Shown: piece after piece, positions 61,865 through 64,000 of the stretch
Position numbering within the stretch: the stretch's first letter is position 1
Layout: each line of letters opens with the position of its first letter
Source: an uncultured Bacteroidales bacterium
GTDB taxonomy: Bacteria > Bacteroidota > Bacteroidia > Bacteroidales > Bacteroidaceae
NCBI GenBank assembly: GCA_902802815.1
Contig: CADCNQ010000005.1
Coordinates: forward strand, 97,461-161,460
Length of the DNA: 64,000 nucleotides
Reading direction: 5' to 3'
Translations under genes and position numbers: made by a program
Notes under the pieces: model-generated
Databases searched by the model: none
What the model saw: only the letters and a program-made list of their open reading frames with translations
Told to the model about the DNA's origin: nothing

Positions 61865-64000
61865 ATGAGCACACGATACAGATATTGGAAGCAAGTAACA
61901 AGGGAGATGGCAGCCTCTAGCCAGCTCCCTGCCATACTCATGAGTAAGCTTAGGAGCAGCTTAGGAGCAGCCTGGGAGCAGCTTAGGAGCAGCCTGGAGT
62001 ATGTCTGGAGTATGTTTAGACTATGCCTACAGACACGGCTCGTCGTGTTTCTGCTCCTGATGCTCACATTAGGAAGCAGCAGTATGTGGGGAGCTACCAT
62101 TGATTTTAACCTTCCTAACGGATATTATTATCTTGGTAATGATGCAGGCGATAATGGTGTTCCTGCCTACGATGGTTCCAATTTTGAAGCTAACTTTTAT
62201 ATGTGTCCTGCCTACTCTGCTACTGTCAATGAACAAAACTACCTTGGCGGTGATTCTGAGAAACCTTTGATAACAACATTTAAGAGTTTCTTCGATGCCG
62301 ACAAGAATCAAGGCAAGACATACTCATGGGCTGTTTGGTTTATAGAAGCAGCCACTGGTGACAATGCAGGTTATTTCTACATTAAACATCGTGATTCCGG
62401 CCAGTATCTTATTGCAAATGACAACACTTCGCCTAAAGCAAACAGAAGAAGAGTTAACCTTGGACCGACTTCCGAACCAGGAAATGATTGCTTGTTTAAA
62501 ATACAGAGTGATGACGAAGGTGTAACATATTATATTTCCTCCAAAACCAAGGCTAACGGAAATAATAAGTATTTGAATCCATCGAGTGCGAATCTTGATA
62601 ATATAGCTGCTACTAGTGCAAATGACAATACAGGAGGTATTATAGGTTTTTGGAGTGCTAAAAATAAGAATTCAGCATGGCATTTCGTGCTGGTTCCAAC
62701 AGAAAAGCCTACCATCACCTATGACAACACCACAAATGAAGTAACAATGGTATCGGCTACAACTGGTGCAACTATCTATTATACTACTGATGGCTCTGAA
62801 CCAGATAAGGACCACGTTGGCGGTAGCAATCCCACGAAGCAATACGATCCAAATAGTAAACCTACTATTTCTACGCCAACGATTATAAAGGCGATAGCTG
62901 TAGCAGATAGCTATGATGTTTCAGAGGTACGCTCATTATCCATTCAAAAGGTAGAAACTCCTATAAAATCCATTTCCTCTACAGGAATGATTGAACTGTC
63001 AAGTGCTACCCCCTTTTCTTCCATTTACTATACAATTGGTAATACAGAACCAGAAGATCCCACAACCTCTTCCAACCTATATACTGTTCCCTTGGATAAT
63101 GCCATAGGAAAGTATATTAAAGCTATTGGCGTGAAGGAAGGATGGATAAATTCCGATATCTTATCAACAGGTCAAATACAACTTCAATGCGCCACTCCTG
63201 TCATTACAAGAGTTGGCAAGACATTTACTATTTCATGCTCCTTGCCCGCAGATGCCACTCTATATTATTCTATAAATGGTGGTTCTGAGACGTTATACAG
63301 TGGACCAGTTGCTTTCACCAATGATCAACTACCAATGACAGTAACAGCTGTAGCCAAGCATAGCAGCTTTACGGATTCTGAGGAGGCTTCCGTTGTACTT
63401 CATAATGGTTCGGGAACTCCTGAGGACCCTTACCTGATAAGCGGAGACACAGATTTTACCGACTTTGTGGCTAATGTCAACAATGGAACAGCTGCTGACA
63501 AGTGTTTCAAGTTAATAGTAGATGTTACTGCTGGAGCAACACCAATTACAACAGAATACACGGGAGTCTTTGATGGTAACGGATACACCATTAGTGGTCT
63601 AGGGCATGCATTGTTCAACACCGTCAATGGTGGTGTGGTAAAGAATGTCATCTTGGATGCTGTCAACATTAGTAGTGGAACGAATGTCGGTGCCATTGCC
63701 AATAAGGTAACCGGAACTTCTTCTAAAGTGGCAAGCGTCTATAATTGTGGTATATTATCAGGCAGTGTCAGCGGTAGCGGATATGTTGGCAGTATCGTGG
63801 GACAATTAGGAGATGACTCAAATAATGACAACTCTTACGCCCGTGTTATCAACTGTTACAGTTATGCCACTATTGGTGGAGGAAGTAGCGTTGGTGGCAT
63901 CGTGGGTTATAATTCTTTTGCTTCTGCAGCCAACAACCTCCGTACGATGGTGATGAACTGCATGTACTATGGTAAAATTACTGGAGGAAGCAATAAAGCC
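61865..64000 (+). CDS. Large surface protein, N-terminal part (runs off the window)
   Basis: Open for 712 codons to the window edge with no stop. A strong signal peptide (FRLCLQTRLVVFLLLMLTLG, then SSSMWGA) begins only at about residue 50, so the true start may be the ATG at 62012, right after 11-base repeats. After it come a beta-trefoil-like region (about 110-280, GYFYIKHRDSGQYLIAN), two or three chitobiase C-terminal/FN3-like repeats (GATIYYTTDGSEPD near 300; a second around 375), then GLUG-type repeats (GVFDGNGYTISGLGHALF, about 565 onward). The GLUG block matches one in the giant protein. The DNA is more AT-rich than upstream. The C terminus, including any T9SS tail, is not visible. Confidence 0.82.
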   Translation, partial: MSTRYRYWKQVTREMAASSQLPAILMSKLRSSLGAAWEQLRSSLEYVWSMFRLCLQTRLVVFLLLMLTLGSSSMWGATIDFNLPNGYYYLGNDAGDNGVPAYDGSNFEANFYMCPAYSATVNEQNYLGGDSEKPLITTFKSFFDADKNQGKTYSWAVWFIEAATGDNAGYFYIKHRDSGQYLIANDNTSPKANRRRVNLGPTSEPGNDCLFKIQSDDEGVTYYISSKTKANGNNKYLNPSSANLDNIAATSANDNTGGIIGFWSAKNKNSAWHFVLVPTEKPTITYDNTTNEVTMVSATTGATIYYTTDGSEPDKDHVGGSNPTKQYDPNSKPTISTPTIIKAIAVADSYDVSEVRSLSIQKVETPIKSISSTGMIELSSATPFSSIYYTIGNTEPEDPTTSSNLYTVPLDNAIGKYIKAIGVKEGWINSDILSTGQIQLQCATPVITRVGKTFTISCSLPADATLYYSINGGSETLYSGPVAFTNDQLPMTVTAVAKHSSFTDSEEASVVLHNGSGTPEDPYLISGDTDFTDFVANVNNGTAADKCFKLIVDVTAGATPITTEYTGVFDGNGYTISGLGHALFNTVNGGVVKNVILDAVNISSGTNVGAIANKVTGTSSKVASVYNCGILSGSVSGSGYVGSIVGQLGDDSNNDNSYARVINCYSYATIGGGSSVGGIVGYNSFASAANNLRTMVMNCMYYGKITGGSNKA
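61947..62023 (+). repeat. Seven 11-base tandem repeats at the start of the surface protein gene
   Basis: Consecutive 11-base units: AGCTTAGGAGC twice, AGCCTGGGAGC, AGCTTAGGAGC, AGCCTGGAGTA, TGTCTGGAGTA, TGTTTAGACTA. A weaker eighth unit may follow. Because 11 is not a multiple of 3, gain or loss of one unit would shift the frame if translation starts at 61865. Confidence 0.85.

Overview
The window comes from a member of the Bacteroidales, most likely a Prevotella-like bacterium. The evidence is the promoter form (TTG or TTTG, 19-23 bases, then TAnnTTTG), the absence of clear Shine-Dalgarno sequences, a type IX secretion (T9SS) plug protein, a C-terminal T9SS sorting tail, Mfa-type fimbrial lipoproteins, and family pairs such as DUF4290 next to murA. 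The strain cannot be named from sequence alone. No tRNA, rRNA operon, insertion sequence or CRISPR array was seen.

Layout. 1-4.5 kb (+): the end of a sugar-phosphate transferase, two unknown or coiled-coil genes, zapA, RNase Y, a small HAD hydrolase and a Wza-like export lipoprotein. 4.5-6 kb (-): a BrkB/YihY membrane protein and the RNase P RNA. 6-11.3 kb (+): an HtrA protease, then a tight run with a secreted unknown, an HprK-like kinase, an S26-type peptidase, a PqqD-like protein, the T9SS plug protein and a DUF1460 amidase. 11.4-16.9 kb (+): SerB, acyl-CoA synthetase, a polysaccharide flippase and a glycosyltransferase. 16.8-29 kb (-): eleven overlapping or closely packed genes that begin with an exported flavodoxin, ProC, two Xaa-Pro aminopeptidases, a hydroxyproline dehydratase (HypD) and its activase, and end with an RNA methyltransferase and four glycosyltransferases. 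29-30.4 kb: a 650-base non-coding stretch with repeats and hairpins, then a PHP phosphoesterase. 30.4-37.6 kb (-): housekeeping operon tsaB, DUF4290, murA, rimM, dxr, rseP, a lipoprotein and cca. 37.7-39.7 kb (+): yicC, gmk, msrC.

39.7 kb to the end (+) is the most unusual part. A membrane-bound TPR/AraC-type regulator is followed by three direct repeats and a good promoter. Then come a DUF3575/OmpA-like protein, five fimbrial lipoproteins of the Mfa1/Mfa2 kind, a 3,864-residue protein with more than 30 aromatic-Gly-Gly repeats and a T9SS tail, and the start of another large surface protein that runs off the window. I read this as a regulated fimbrial locus that also makes a giant T9SS-exported adhesin. 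The T9SS plug gene at 9.3 kb fits that export route.

The hydroxyproline cluster is a coherent pathway. The aminopeptidases cut X-Pro bonds in short peptides, HypD turns trans-4-hydroxyproline into pyrroline-5-carboxylate, and ProC reduces that to proline. Short tandem repeats of 8-11 bases lie just upstream of several genes and recur through the window.
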